NCBI RefSeq assembly: GCF_016820535.1 | Contig: NZ_JADHDY010000003.1 | Location: 62,001-126,000 of the forward strand | DNA length: 64,000 bases | DNA from: Sporosarcina beigongshangi | GTDB lineage: Bacteria; Actinomycetota; Actinomycetes; Actinomycetales; Micrococcaceae | Direction: 5' to 3' | Shown: positions 41,553 through 50,120 of the stretch, piece after piece | Layout of the letters: every line of letters begins with the position of its first letter | Numbering within the stretch: the stretch's first letter is position 1 | Made by a program: the position numbers and the translations under genes | The notes under the pieces: model-generated | What the model was told of the DNA's origin: nothing | Seen by the model: only the letters and a program-made list of their open reading frames with translations | Database searches by the model: none

Positions 41553-43585
41553 CCGTCTTCAGGCTCGCACTGTCCGAGCTCAAGCGCATGACAGGTGGCA
41601 TCCTGCCGAAACTGACCATCGTGGCCATGGTCATGGTGCCACTGCTCTACGGGGCCGTGTACCTCTACGCCAACTGGGATCCGTACGGCAACCTCGACCA
41701 GCTCAAGGCTGCCGTCGTGGTCCAGGACGAGGGCGCCGTCACGAAGGACGGCAAGGAACTGCATGTGGGGCACGATGTTGCTGAGAACCTGGTCGAGGGA
41801 CACAAGTTCGACTGGCAGCTGGTCGACACCCCCGAGGAAGCCAACAACGGGGTCAAGAACGGCGCTTTCGCCTTTGCCCTCATCATCCCCAAGGACTTCT
41901 CCGCCAATCTTGCATCCCCGGAGAACTTTGATTCCGCCACGCAGGCCATGATGAGCGTGACCACCAATGACGCCAACAACTACCTGTTGACTTCCATCGT
42001 GGACAAGGTGACCACACAGGTCCATGCGTCGGTGGCCCAGGAGGTGGGCGAGCAAACGGCCAACTCGCTGCTGACGGGCTACGGGACCATCCATGCCCAG
42101 CTGGTCAAGGCCGCCGACGGAGCCCAGCAGTTGGCCGACGGCGCAGCGACGCTCGACACCGGGGTCGGAACGCTGCAAACCGGGACGGCAGAGCTGCTCA
42201 CCGGCGCGAACTCACTGGCCGCCGGCCAGGCCACGCTGCTCAGCGGTGCCCAGTCTCTGCAGACCGGGGCCGCGGCCCTGGACACCGGGTTGGGCCAGTT
42301 GAACACCCAAACCGCAACGCTGCCGGCCGACACCCAGGCGCTGTCCGACGGTGCCGCCGCCGTGGCCCAGGGCAATGCCACCTTGAACGGCAAGGTCCAG
42401 AGCGCGATCGGCACGGTGGAGAAGTTGGACAATGCCGCCTCGGAAGCGATCAGCGGAAGGCTTGACCAGCTGGTTGCGGACAAGGTCCTCACCGAGGACC
42501 AGAAGGCAAAGATCCAAGCAAGGCTGACAGAGGCCACCGCCACGCCGGCCGTCACCGACCTCAAGGACCAGCTGGCCGCCGACGCCGCGGACATCCAGAA
42601 GCTGGCTGACGGATCCGCGGCCGTCGCGGCCGGCGCCTCCAAGCTTGCTGGCGCAACACCCGCCCTGACATCCGCGATTGGCCAGCTGGCCGCCGGATCG
42701 GGCGAGCTGTCGAGAGGCACCGGAACCCTTGTCGAAGGCCAGAATTCGGCCTTGGCCGGGGCAAACCAGCTGGCAGCAGGCGCCCAGAAACTGGACACGG
42801 GGGCCGGCGAACTCAAGGAGGGTTCCGCCAAGCTGTCCGCCGGGGCCACCGAGCTTGCGGACCAGCTGCGCAGCGGGGCAGGCTCCGTGCCCGACCCCAA
42901 CGACAAGGACAAGGCCAACGCCGCCGGGGTCATTGCAGACCCCATACGCGTCGACTCCGTGTCCCAGGCCCAGGCCGCCAACTACGGCTCTGGCCTGGCG
43001 CCGTTCTTCCTGGTCCTGGCCCTGTGGATCGGCGCCTTCATGCTGGTGCAGGTCATGCGTCCGCTGACGGTGCGTGCGCTCGCCTCAAACGCCCCCTCAT
43101 GGAAGATCGCCCTTGGCGGCTGGCTGCCCTTTGCAGCCGTCGCGTCCGGCCAGGCGCTGCTGCTGTATGCGGTGGTGAAGTTCGGGCTTGGCCTGGACCC
43201 CAGCCATCCGTGGCTGACATTGGGCCTGTTGCTGCTGGCGTCGTTGGCGTTCACCGCCTTGATCCAGGGGATCGTGGCACTGCTCGGCACCCCTGGCAAG
43301 TTTGTGGTGCTGATTCTGCTGGTCCTGCAGCTGGTCTCCTCAGGCGGCACGTTCCCGTGGCAGACCACACCGGAGCCGCTGCACATCATGCACCAGATCC
43401 TGCCCATGGGGCATGTGGTGGAGGGGATGCGGCACCTGATCTACGGCGCCGACCTTGCCCCGCTGGTCCCCGTCCTCCTGGGCCTGCTCGGCTACACGCT
43501 GTTGGGCCTGCTGATGGCATGGGCCGCGGTGGCCAAGAAGAAGACGTGGACGTTGAAGACGCTCATGCCGGAAATCGAGGCCTGA
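41549..43585 (+). CDS. YhgE/Pip family membrane protein
   Basis: A 678-residue protein. One N-terminal membrane helix (~20-40; LTIVAMVMVPLLYGAVYLYA) is followed by a ~420-residue outer region. That region has repeated motifs of the form LxxGAxxLxxGA (~195-440), typical of YhgE/Pip and SMC-like coiled segments. A C-terminal block of about five helices (~475-665) resembles ABC-2 permeases. Relatives include the phage infection protein of Lactococcus and ESX-associated exporters. The role is probably export of an unknown molecule. Coupling to the degenerate ATPase gene and a TetR-type operator fit a drug- or lipid-responsive system. Confidence 0.88.
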   Translation: MTVFRLALSELKRMTGGILPKLTIVAMVMVPLLYGAVYLYANWDPYGNLDQLKAAVVVQDEGAVTKDGKELHVGHDVAENLVEGHKFDWQLVDTPEEANNGVKNGAFAFALIIPKDFSANLASPENFDSATQAMMSVTTNDANNYLLTSIVDKVTTQVHASVAQEVGEQTANSLLTGYGTIHAQLVKAADGAQQLADGAATLDTGVGTLQTGTAELLTGANSLAAGQATLLSGAQSLQTGAAALDTGLGQLNTQTATLPADTQALSDGAAAVAQGNATLNGKVQSAIGTVEKLDNAASEAISGRLDQLVADKVLTEDQKAKIQARLTEATATPAVTDLKDQLAADAADIQKLADGSAAVAAGASKLAGATPALTSAIGQLAAGSGELSRGTGTLVEGQNSALAGANQLAAGAQKLDTGAGELKEGSAKLSAGATELADQLRSGAGSVPDPNDKDKANAAGVIADPIRVDSVSQAQAANYGSGLAPFFLVLALWIGAFMLVQVMRPLTVRALASNAPSWKIALGGWLPFAAVASGQALLLYAVVKFGLGLDPSHPWLTLGLLLLASLAFTALIQGIVALLGTPGKFVVLILLVLQLVSSGGTFPWQTTPEPLHIMHQILPMGHVVEGMRHLIYGADLAPLVPVLLGLLGYTLLGLLMAWAAVAKKKTWTLKTLMPEIEA

Positions 43586-43711
43586 GCCGGCACTGCGGCG
43601 GGGTCCATGGCTCCCGCGGCACAGACCCTGCCCCGGTCCACAGGACCCCAACCGCGCCCCCTGGCCCCTGGGCCGGCCCGGCGCTGGCGCCAGCCGTGGT
43701 TCCCGGATGCC

Positions 43712-44233
43712 CTACCGCGGCACCACGAAGTTCTTCAGCTCAGCGTCCTGCCCGTCCAGGCTGGCCCAGTCGCCGGTGTGTTCAAACACTGCGAAGGCGC
43801 TGGTGGGGAACCCCGAGGCCAGGTCCATGTAGGCGTCCTGGTCCGAGTCCCGCGAGGCCAGCCGCAGCGCCAGCGACTGGATCCCCGGCATGTGGCTGAT
43901 GACCATGAGCGTGTTGACGGTCTCCGGAACGTGGTTGACGACGGAGAGCATCTGGGTGGCCCCCGCCTCGTACAAGCCGCGTTCCAGCTTGGGCGTTGGT
44001 GCCTTGTCCTCCAGCTGCTGGCACACCCAGGTGCATGTCTGACGTGTCCGCAGGGCCGAGGAACACAGGATGAAATCGGGCACCACGGCGTTCTCCACCA
44101 GCCATTTGCCGGCCAGCGGCGCCTCGGTGTGGCCGCGCTGCGCCAGCGGGCGGTCGTGGTCCTCCACGCCCAGCGGGAACGCGGCCTTGGCGTGGCGCAT
44201 CAGGATCAGCCGTTTAATGTGGTGTTCGCTCAT
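43712..44233 (-). CDS. sixA: Phosphohistidine phosphatase SixA-like
   Basis: A 173-residue histidine-phosphatase-superfamily protein. The RHAK motif in LILMRHAKAAFP (~10-21) holds the catalytic histidine and arginine. CSSALRTRQT supplies the second arginine, and the late VISHMPGIQSLALRL the second histidine. This matches the short SixA clade, which removes phosphate from histidine in phosphorelay or PTS proteins. It stands alone, convergent with the YhgE-like gene. Which phosphoprotein it acts on is unknown. Confidence 0.9.
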   Translation of the reverse strand: MSEHHIKRLILMRHAKAAFPLGVEDHDRPLAQRGHTEAPLAGKWLVENAVVPDFILCSSALRTRQTCTWVCQQLEDKAPTPKLERGLYEAGATQMLSVVNHVPETVNTLMVISHMPGIQSLALRLASRDSDQDAYMDLASGFPTSAFAVFEHTGDWASLDGQDAELKNFVVPR

Positions 44234-44251
44234 GCCTTCAGTTTAGTGAGT

Positions 44252-44306
44252 AATAAAAAGTCCGACGGCGTTCGGTCCACCTTGGGTGGGCCGAACGCCG
44301 TCGGAC
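44252..44306 (-). terminator. Terminator of the winged-helix regulator gene
   Basis: A 16-base perfect stem (44260-44275 and 44291-44306) is followed on the minus strand by CTTTTTATTA. Confidence 0.85.
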
Positions 44307-44367
44307 GCTGTCAATCCAGGGGCCGCCAACTGCGAGGGGACGGCACCGATCTTGCGAGGGTGTGGGC

Positions 44368-45195
44368 CTAGATGGAGTATTCCGGGGCGGCCCAGATGAC
44401 GACCTCGGGGTGCTCGTAGAAGCGGTAGCCTTCGCCGCGGACCGTGCGGACCGTGTTGGCCAGGCGGCCCAGCTTGGAACGCAGCCGGCGGACGTGGACG
44501 TCGATGGTGCGCTCGTTGGGGGCTTCCTCGCCGCCGCCCCACAGGTTTTCCAGGAGCTCGTCGCGGCAGACGGTGCGGGCACCGTTTTCCACGAGGTAGT
44601 TGAGCAGTTCGAACTCCTTGAACGTCAGGTTCAGGGTGTCGCCGTCCAGGTGCACTTCGCGGCGGGCCAGGTCGATGAGGACGCCGGAGGGGCGCTGGTC
44701 GGCCGGCGGCGGCTGGATGGCCTCCGGGCGCGGACGGACCGGGACGGTGGGGTCGCCGAATGTCGAGCGCACGACGTCGAGCGGGGTGCCTACGGCGTCG
44801 GCGGGGGCGATGGCCACTGCCGCGTAGCTCTGTGCCTGGGGAACGAGGCTCTGGGCGAAGGTGCGGATGTCCTGCGCCAGCTTGGCCAGGGAAGTTCCGG
44901 CGGCGGCGGCCGTGTCTTCGTCAACGCCGACATACAGCACAAAGCCACGGGCAACGTTGTCGGGACTGACGCCGCGAAGGCGGTCCGAACCGGCTCCGGC
45001 GATAACGGGCGTGGGTGCTGTCATGGGGCTGCTCTCGGCCTGGGGCGCCGCGCGCAGGCGGTCTGCGGCGGTGGTTTCAGCGCGGACACTGTATCCGGTC
45101 TGCTCAAGGTGTGCGGTGCGCGCGCCGGAAGTGCGGGCGCCTGCCTTGGCGGCATTTCTAACAGAGATGTGGACGTATCCGGATGCTACTGACAT
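44368..45195 (-). CDS. Orphan OmpR-type winged-helix transcriptional regulator
   Basis: A 275-residue protein. The first ~160 residues contain an alpha/beta segment (GFVLYVGVDEDTAAAAGTSL, then LVPQAQSYAAVAIAPADA) but no receiver-domain acidic pocket. Residues ~180-270 are a Trans_reg_C winged helix: LTFKEFELLNYLVENGARTV, then RTIDVHVRRLRSKLG and VRGEGYRFYE. It is therefore an OmpR-type DNA-binding protein without a phosphorylation site or a neighbouring kinase. I start at ATG 45195, preceded by GAGGT, leaving out a 16-residue extension. The signal and targets are unknown. A ~550-base AT-rich leader region lies upstream. Confidence 0.85.
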   Translation of the reverse strand: MSVASGYVHISVRNAAKAGARTSGARTAHLEQTGYSVRAETTAADRLRAAPQAESSPMTAPTPVIAGAGSDRLRGVSPDNVARGFVLYVGVDEDTAAAAGTSLAKLAQDIRTFAQSLVPQAQSYAAVAIAPADAVGTPLDVVRSTFGDPTVPVRPRPEAIQPPPADQRPSGVLIDLARREVHLDGDTLNLTFKEFELLNYLVENGARTVCRDELLENLWGGGEEAPNERTIDVHVRRLRSKLGRLANTVRTVRGEGYRFYEHPEVVIWAAPEYSI

Positions 45196-45742
45196 TGAAC
45201 TACCTCGGTGTATGGCCGTATTCAACGGCTCGAATGCTTCCATCGGTTCACGTGGCGTGCGTAACCTATGCTGTCCCGTGCAAAGGGGACCGGCCCTGGG
45301 GCCAAAGACTGGTGCCGCGCCGTTGCGGTTGCTGCTTGGGGCGTGACTTCCAGTGATTGTGAGCTAAGCCTGCATTCGACAACCACGCATGAACCGTCCG
45401 GTCGATCCGAAGCGGACAGTTGCTGCGGCTGCAGAAATCACTGAGTGGGTGTTCACATGTGACAGTCTGCTACGTAACATTCACAACCTGCAAGTAACAA
45501 ACGGCCAAAACGTCCACCATATGAGATCTTTTACTATTTTGTGACCAAGCGTACCATGTTGTTTTGCTCTCACTTAGAGAGCAAAGAATGACGTATATCG
45601 AATCTTCCGGAAAATTTGTGTAAAAGTGCTGTAATTAATTCGACAAAATGGCCGCACGCCACGAATTTCTTCAGCAAGAGCTAATGCGTGGCGTCGGCAG
45701 CCCTGCCAATTTCGCTTGAACGCACAGCTTATACGCAGATAA
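45196..45742. other. AT-rich intergenic region upstream of the winged-helix regulator
   Basis: No gene is supported in these ~550 bases. The composition is much more AT-rich than average, especially 45440-45640. A hairpin with perfect eight-base arms (TTTGCTCT, 45563-45570, and 45578-45585) lies in the middle. The long AT-rich leader suggests extended regulation of the regulator gene. Confidence 0.6.
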
Positions 45743-45776
45743 TGCCGCTAGGTAAACAGCTGTTTACCTAGCGGCA
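45743..45776 (-). terminator. 34-base perfect palindrome after the MFS gene
   Basis: Arms 45743-45759 and 45760-45776 are perfectly complementary with no loop (centre ACAGCTGT). It lies ~20 bases past the MFS stop on the minus strand, where TTATCTGC follows. Terminator is likeliest. Confidence 0.65.
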
Positions 45777-45797
45777 TCAGGGTCCTGCGGCAGCCGC

Positions 45798-47072
45798 TCA
45801 GCCCTGCGCGCGGTGCAGGCCCTGGACCATGAAAGCGGGCCGCAGCTGCCGGACCTGGTCGCGGAACCGGACGTTGTTCCGCCGGTTCATCATGACAAGG
45901 GCAAGCAGCCCCGCGGCGACGGCCGCCACGGCGCCCATGCCCAGCGACCAGCGCGCCCCGTACTCGGTGGCGATCCATCCCACCAGCGGCGCCCCGATCG
46001 GCGTTCCGCCCTGCAAGACCACCATGTACACGGCGAGCACCCGCCCACGCATGGCCGCATCGGTGGTCAGCTGGACCGTGGTGTTGCAGGCGTTCATGAA
46101 CGTCAGCGAGGCCAGCCCCACGGGCACCAGCGCCAGGGCATACCAGCCAAAGCTCGGCATGAAGGCAGCCACCGCCACGGTTACCCCAAACGCCAGCGCG
46201 CCGCCCACCACATACAACATCCTCATGGTCCTGCGCCGCGCGGCAAGCAGCGCCGCGGCGAGGGTGCCGACGGCCATGACCGAACCCAGCAGCCCGTACT
46301 CCCCCGGCCCCAGGTGGAACACGGTGGTGGCCATGAGCGCATTCGTGATCTGGAAGTTCATGCCGAAGGTGCCCACAACAAACACCAGCACCATGATCAT
46401 CAGCAGGTCCGGCCGCTGGCGGATGTACACCAACCCCTCCCTGATCTGCCCCTTGGCGCGCGGCACGTGCACGGCCGGCACCAGCTCGTGGGTGCGCATC
46501 CGCAACAGCGAAAAGATGACGGCGGCGAAGCTGGCCGCGTTGATGAGGAACGCCGGCCCCGTGCCCACCAGGGCAATCACAATGCCGGCCACGCCCGGTC
46601 CGGCAAGGCGAGCCAGGTTGAAGGATGCGCTGTTGAGTGCGACGGCGTTGGGCACGTCTTCTTTTTGGACAACCTCCGAGACAAACGCCTGGCGCGACGG
46701 GGCGTCAAAGGCGCTGGCCACGCCCAGCAGGAATGCCAGCACGTACACGTGCCAGAGTTCGACGGTCCCGGTCACCACCAGGACGCCCAGCACGAGTGCA
46801 CAGAAGCCCATGGCTGCCTGGGTGACCAGGAGCAGCCGGCGTTTGTTGACACGGTCGCCCAGGAGCCCGGCGTAGGGCCCCAGGAACACGATGGGCAGGA
46901 ACTGCAGGCCCGTGACAATGCCGGCAGCCGTGCCGGAGTTGTTGGTCAGCACCGTCAGAACCAGCCAGTCCTGGGCGACACGCTGCATCCACGTGCCGAT
47001 GTTGGACACCAGCGCTCCCGTCACCCACAGCCGGTAGTTGAATACTTTCAGGGCACGGAACATGGAATTCAT
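45798..47072 (-). CDS. MFS transporter (MFS_3, EntS-like)
   Basis: A 424-residue major facilitator with about twelve hydrophobic segments. The N-terminal FNYRLWVTGALVSNIGTWMQ is characteristic of the MFS_3/DUF894 group, and the loop-2 motif GPYAGLLGDRVNKRR is present. Members export siderophores, drugs or metabolites. The ATG directly follows the marR stop (TGA then ATG), so the two form an operon. Induction by the MarR ligand is expected. The substrate is unknown. Confidence 0.93.
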   Translation of the reverse strand: MNSMFRALKVFNYRLWVTGALVSNIGTWMQRVAQDWLVLTVLTNNSGTAAGIVTGLQFLPIVFLGPYAGLLGDRVNKRRLLLVTQAAMGFCALVLGVLVVTGTVELWHVYVLAFLLGVASAFDAPSRQAFVSEVVQKEDVPNAVALNSASFNLARLAGPGVAGIVIALVGTGPAFLINAASFAAVIFSLLRMRTHELVPAVHVPRAKGQIREGLVYIRQRPDLLMIMVLVFVVGTFGMNFQITNALMATTVFHLGPGEYGLLGSVMAVGTLAAALLAARRRTMRMLYVVGGALAFGVTVAVAAFMPSFGWYALALVPVGLASLTFMNACNTTVQLTTDAAMRGRVLAVYMVVLQGGTPIGAPLVGWIATEYGARWSLGMGAVAAVAAGLLALVMMNRRNNVRFRDQVRQLRPAFMVQGLHRAQG

Positions 47073-47585
47073 TCAGGAGCTCATCTCCTGCAGGATCACG
47101 GCCGCTTCGTGGAGGGTGGCCCGTTGCTGCGGGGTCAGCGCCGCCACCTGCTTCGCCAGCCACGCGGTCCTCTTGGACCGCGCCCGCAGCAGGGCGGCCG
47201 AGCCCGCGTCGGTGATCCGCACCAGCACCTGGCGCCTGTCCCCGGGGTTCTCTTCCCGGCTGACCAGCCCCGCGGAAGCCAGGGCATTGACGATGCGAGT
47301 CATGGAGGGCGCCTGGATCTGTTCCCGCATTGCCAACTGTCCCACCGTGAGCGGACTGTTCAGGATGCCTGCCAGCACCGAGTACTGTCCAGGGCTGACT
47401 TCGCGGGAGGCGGCCTCGGCCCGGAGCCGCCGAGATGTGCGCATGACAGCCACCCGCAACTCGGCAGCCAACGCCCCGGCCCCGATGGGCTTGCCGGTTT
47501 TCCGCCCGCCCAGCCCCTGCGCAACGGGGACCGGGGCTCCCGGGGACGGGGCCGGCGTCGTGCCTGCAGTGGACGGTTCAGTCAT
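47073..47585 (-). CDS. MarR family transcriptional regulator
   Basis: A 170-residue MarR protein with a disordered Pro/Ala-rich first ~30 residues. The winged helix covers ~65-130 (REVSPGQYSVLAGILNSPLT, then IQAPSMTRIVNALASAGLV and the wing NPGDRRQVLVRITDAG). It abuts the MFS gene, the usual MarR-efflux pairing. A perfect palindrome, TTAGCA-A-TGCTAA, 58-70 bases upstream is a good candidate operator for autorepression. Confidence 0.92.
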   Translation of the reverse strand: MTEPSTAGTTPAPSPGAPVPVAQGLGGRKTGKPIGAGALAAELRVAVMRTSRRLRAEAASREVSPGQYSVLAGILNSPLTVGQLAMREQIQAPSMTRIVNALASAGLVSREENPGDRRQVLVRITDAGSAALLRARSKRTAWLAKQVAALTPQQRATLHEAAVILQEMSS

Positions 47586-47642
47586 GGATGCTCAGCTGCC
47601 TCAAGTAATTGATTTCGTATCTTCAACCACCACTCTAGATCG

Positions 47643-47655
47643 TTAGCAATGCTAA
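47643..47655. promoter_or_regulatory. MarR operator candidate
   Basis: TTAGCAATGCTAA is a perfect palindrome with a one-base centre, 58 bases before the marR-type start. Confidence 0.7.
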
Positions 47656-47759
47656 GTAAATGACGATTCCGTCACGTGGAACTGAAAGTGTTATCAAAAT
47701 GTGACACGGGGGCCGCATTCCGTTAAGCTGGCAGAAGTGCCACGTGGACCAACAGCGGT

Positions 47760-47958
47760 CCGGGCACCAGTGGACGGTTCGCCGAGCTCTGCCGCCGCCC
47801 ACTCCCGTTCCCGAACAACCAGGCAGAGACGGGGGACCCAATTTTTGCGGGCCTCTAGGTAGTGGAGACCCTTGGGGTTAAGCCGTGCAGCACTTTGTGG
47901 CCGCATGGCCGGATGCTCTAGTCCGTTCCCGACAGCTCACCTCGCAGGCGTAGAGAGG
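47760..47958 (+). promoter_or_regulatory. c-di-AMP (ydaO/yuaA type) riboswitch, approximate limits
   Basis: The leader contains the conserved elements of this class in order: CGCCGAGCTCTGCCG (47780-47794), GGCAGAGACGGGGGACCCAA (47822-47841), CTTGGGGTTAAGCCG (47871-47885) and a 3' GACAGCTCACCTCGCAGGCG (47931-47950). In actinobacteria this riboswitch usually precedes genes for cell-wall lytic proteins such as Rpf and transglycosylases, as here. The Shine-Dalgarno GAGAGG lies at its 3' edge, so control may be translational. Ends are judged by eye. Confidence 0.85.
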
Positions 47959-47965
47959 CTCCCCT

Positions 47966-48670
47966 ATGTCTGCTGCACCGCAGCGCGGCCGCCGCCGCGC
48001 CGAACCCGAGCGCCACCGCACCCTTTTGGGACTGCCGGCCCAACGCCGGGCAACCCATTCCAACCGCCGTCCCTCCCATCCCGCCGTCACCGCAACCGTG
48101 CGTGGTGTCGCCACGCTGGCCGTGGTTGGTGCCCTTGTTGGCGCCGGCGTCGTGGCCAAGCAGCTGGACGTTCCTGGCGTCTCCGGGGCCGTGGCCAACG
48201 GCCGGTCCCTCGCCAGCATTTCCTCGCTGCTTGAAGGTCCTCCCGTCGCCGCCCCCACCAACGCCTCCATCCAGTTTCCGGGCGTGGACGTCTCATCCAG
48301 CCCCCGGCCAACCGAGGACGCCATGAAGGCCGAGGCCGAGCGCGTCGCAGCCCTGGCCGTCGACGACGCCGCTGCCGCCCAGGCCTACGCTTCCAGCCAG
48401 CTGGCCTCATTCGGCTGGGGTGCCGACCAGATGAGCTGCCTCGTCCCGCTGTGGGAGCGCGAATCCAGCTGGCGCACCTCCGCCGCCAACCCCTCCAGCG
48501 GTGCATACGGCATCCCGCAGTCGCTGCCAGCCGGCAAGATGTCCAGCGCCGGCGCCGACTGGGCCACCAACTACGAGACCCAGGTCCGCTGGGGCCTGGG
48601 CTACATCCAGGGCCGCTACGGCTCCCCCTGCGCAGCCTGGGGCCACTCCAACTCGGTGGGCTGGTACTGA
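47966..48670 (+). CDS. Secreted lytic transglycosylase-like protein (APF/Rpf-type C-terminal domain)
   Basis: A 234-residue protein. A long basic N-terminus (~1-40) precedes one hydrophobic segment (ATVRGVATLAVVGALVGAGV, ~43-62), giving export or an anchor. A linker of ~80 residues follows. The C-terminal ~80 residues read LVPLWERESSWRTSAANPSS, GAYGIPQSLPAGKM and GSPCAAWGHSNSVGWY; the first glutamate is the likely catalytic acid of the lysozyme-like fold. It should cleave peptidoglycan for growth or resuscitation. Control by the c-di-AMP riboswitch upstream ties it to cell-wall and turgor homeostasis. Confidence 0.88.
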   Translation: MSAAPQRGRRRAEPERHRTLLGLPAQRRATHSNRRPSHPAVTATVRGVATLAVVGALVGAGVVAKQLDVPGVSGAVANGRSLASISSLLEGPPVAAPTNASIQFPGVDVSSSPRPTEDAMKAEAERVAALAVDDAAAAQAYASSQLASFGWGADQMSCLVPLWERESSWRTSAANPSSGAYGIPQSLPAGKMSSAGADWATNYETQVRWGLGYIQGRYGSPCAAWGHSNSVGWY

Positions 48671-48671
48671 C

Positions 48672-49436
48672 CTGGCCCTTCCCGAGCTGGCAGCCGTTCC
48701 CGGCGGCACAATCACCCTGCGCGACGCCCGCACCGGCACCTCCCGCGACGTCGTGCTGGCCCCGTTTTCCCTCGGCCGCACGCAGCTCACGCTGGCCCAG
48801 TGGCACCTGGTGACGGCCGACGGCGGGAGCCCGCCTGCCGCCGTCGACCTACCCGTGCATCCGGTCACCTGGTTTCAGGCGGTGGAGTTTTGCAATGCGG
48901 CTTCCGAAGTGGAGGGGCTCCCTGCGGCGTACCGGGTGGACGGCCGCGAGGTGGAATGGGACGTTTCCGCGGCGGGCTACCGGCTGCCCACCGAGGCTGA
49001 ATGGGAATGGGCCGCGCGCGCCGGCACGGCGGAGCCGACGTACGGCCCCTTGGCGGAGATTGCTTGGACTGCCGCCGATTCCATGTCAGGCCCGCAACCG
49101 GCGGCCCTGAAGCGCGCGAACAACTTTGGCCTGTTCGACATGATCGGCAACGTCTGGGAGTGGTGCTGGGACTACGCCGACACGGCCCGGTATGCCGACT
49201 ACCGGAGCCTGCGCGGCGCGGGCTGGGATGACAAGGCGTGGAGCGCCCGCGCGTCGGTACGCCGGGGCAGCGCACCGGACGCCGTGCTGGAAGATGTCGG
49301 GTTCCGTATGGCACGCGGGGCGGTTGGCCCTGCAGGGGCCGGAGCCGCGCAGGGCTGGTCCGCAGCAGCTGACCGCGAACGTGCGGCCGTCAAGGGGCCC
49401 CTGCCGGTGGGTTGGACACCGCTGCGGGGCCTGTAG
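48672..49436 (+). CDS. SUMF1/FGE-fold domain protein lacking the catalytic cysteines
   Basis: About 254 residues with a complete formylglycine-generating-enzyme-type fold: LAAVPGGTITLRD at the start, then HPVTWFQAVEFCNAASEVEG, GYRLPTEAEWEWAARAGT, NNFGLFDMIGNVWEWCWDYA and a last GFRMARG. The segment RGAGWDDKAWSARASVRRGS replaces the Cys-containing loop of true FGE, so sulfatase activation is unlikely. The start is unclear. No ATG, GTG or TTG lies in frame between 48504 and the domain; CTG 48672, one base after the preceding stop, is the only start that avoids a ~170-base overlap with the lytic gene (GTG 48501). Function unknown. Confidence 0.7.
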   Translation: MALPELAAVPGGTITLRDARTGTSRDVVLAPFSLGRTQLTLAQWHLVTADGGSPPAAVDLPVHPVTWFQAVEFCNAASEVEGLPAAYRVDGREVEWDVSAAGYRLPTEAEWEWAARAGTAEPTYGPLAEIAWTAADSMSGPQPAALKRANNFGLFDMIGNVWEWCWDYADTARYADYRSLRGAGWDDKAWSARASVRRGSAPDAVLEDVGFRMARGAVGPAGAGAAQGWSAAADRERAAVKGPLPVGWTPLRGL

Positions 49437-49481
49437 CCCCGGACGAGAGGCCGCACCGGCCGGCCGGCGGGTGGCCCTGGG

Positions 49482-50120
49482 TCAGTCCACGACACCGTAG
49501 AGTCGGTCGCCGGCGTCGCCGAGGCCGGGGACGATGTAGGAATTTTCATCCAGTCCCTCATCAATGGAGGCCAGGACCACGTGCACGTTGTCGCGGTCGC
49601 CGTGCGCTGCTTCCAGCTTGGCCAGGCCTTCGGGGGCGGCCAGCAGGCAGATGCAGGTGATGTCGGCGGCGCCGCGGTCAAACAGGAATTTGAAGGCCTC
49701 GATCAGTGTGCCGCCGGTGGCCAGCATGGGGTCAAGGACGTACACCTGGCGGCCGGTCAGGTCCTCGGGGAGGCGCTCGGCATAGGTGATGGCCTCGAGG
49801 GTTTCCTCGTTGCGGGCCATGCCCAGGAAGCCCACCTCAGCGGTGGGCAGCAGGCGGGTCATGCCTTCAAGCATGCCCAGGCCGGCGCGCAGGATCGGCA
49901 CCACCAGGGGCGTGGGCTTGACCAGTCCGGTGCCGATGGCGGACGTCACTGGCGTCTCAATGTTGACGGGCTCCACGCGCACCTCGCGGGTTGCCTCGTA
50001 CGCCAGCAAGGTGACAAGTTCCTCCGTCAGCTGCCGAAAAATCGGCGACGGGGTGTTCTTGTCCCGCAGGACGGTCAACTTGTGGGCAATAAGCGGATGA
50101 TCCGCAACCAGTACGCGCAT
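49482..50120 (-). CDS. upp: Uracil phosphoribosyltransferase
   Basis: A 212-residue type I PRTase that salvages uracil to UMP with [24 protein letters not shown] opens the protein, [13 protein letters not shown] holds the flexible loop region, [16 protein letters not shown] is the PRPP loop (~130-145), and [17 protein letters not shown] is the uracil-binding C-terminus. Length and motifs are standard. Its start is only 22 bases from the divergent tadA start, and a TAGCTT hexamer lies six bases before its ATG on the minus strand, suggesting a leaderless message. Confidence 0.97.
   Translation of the reverse strand: MRVLVADHPLIAHKLTVLRDKNTPSPIFRQLTEELVTLLAYEATREVRVEPVNIETPVTSAIGTGLVKPTPLVVPILRAGLGMLEGMTRLLPTAEVGFLGMARNEETLEAITYAERLPEDLTGRQVYVLDPMLATGGTLIEAFKFLFDRGAADITCICLLAAPEGLAKLEAAHGDRDNVHVVLASIDEGLDENSYIVPGLGDAGDRLYGVVD

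Noticed and set aside
48672-49436. Sulfatase-activating formylglycine-generating enzyme
   Set aside because: The active-site cysteine loop is absent and no sulfatase is in the window.
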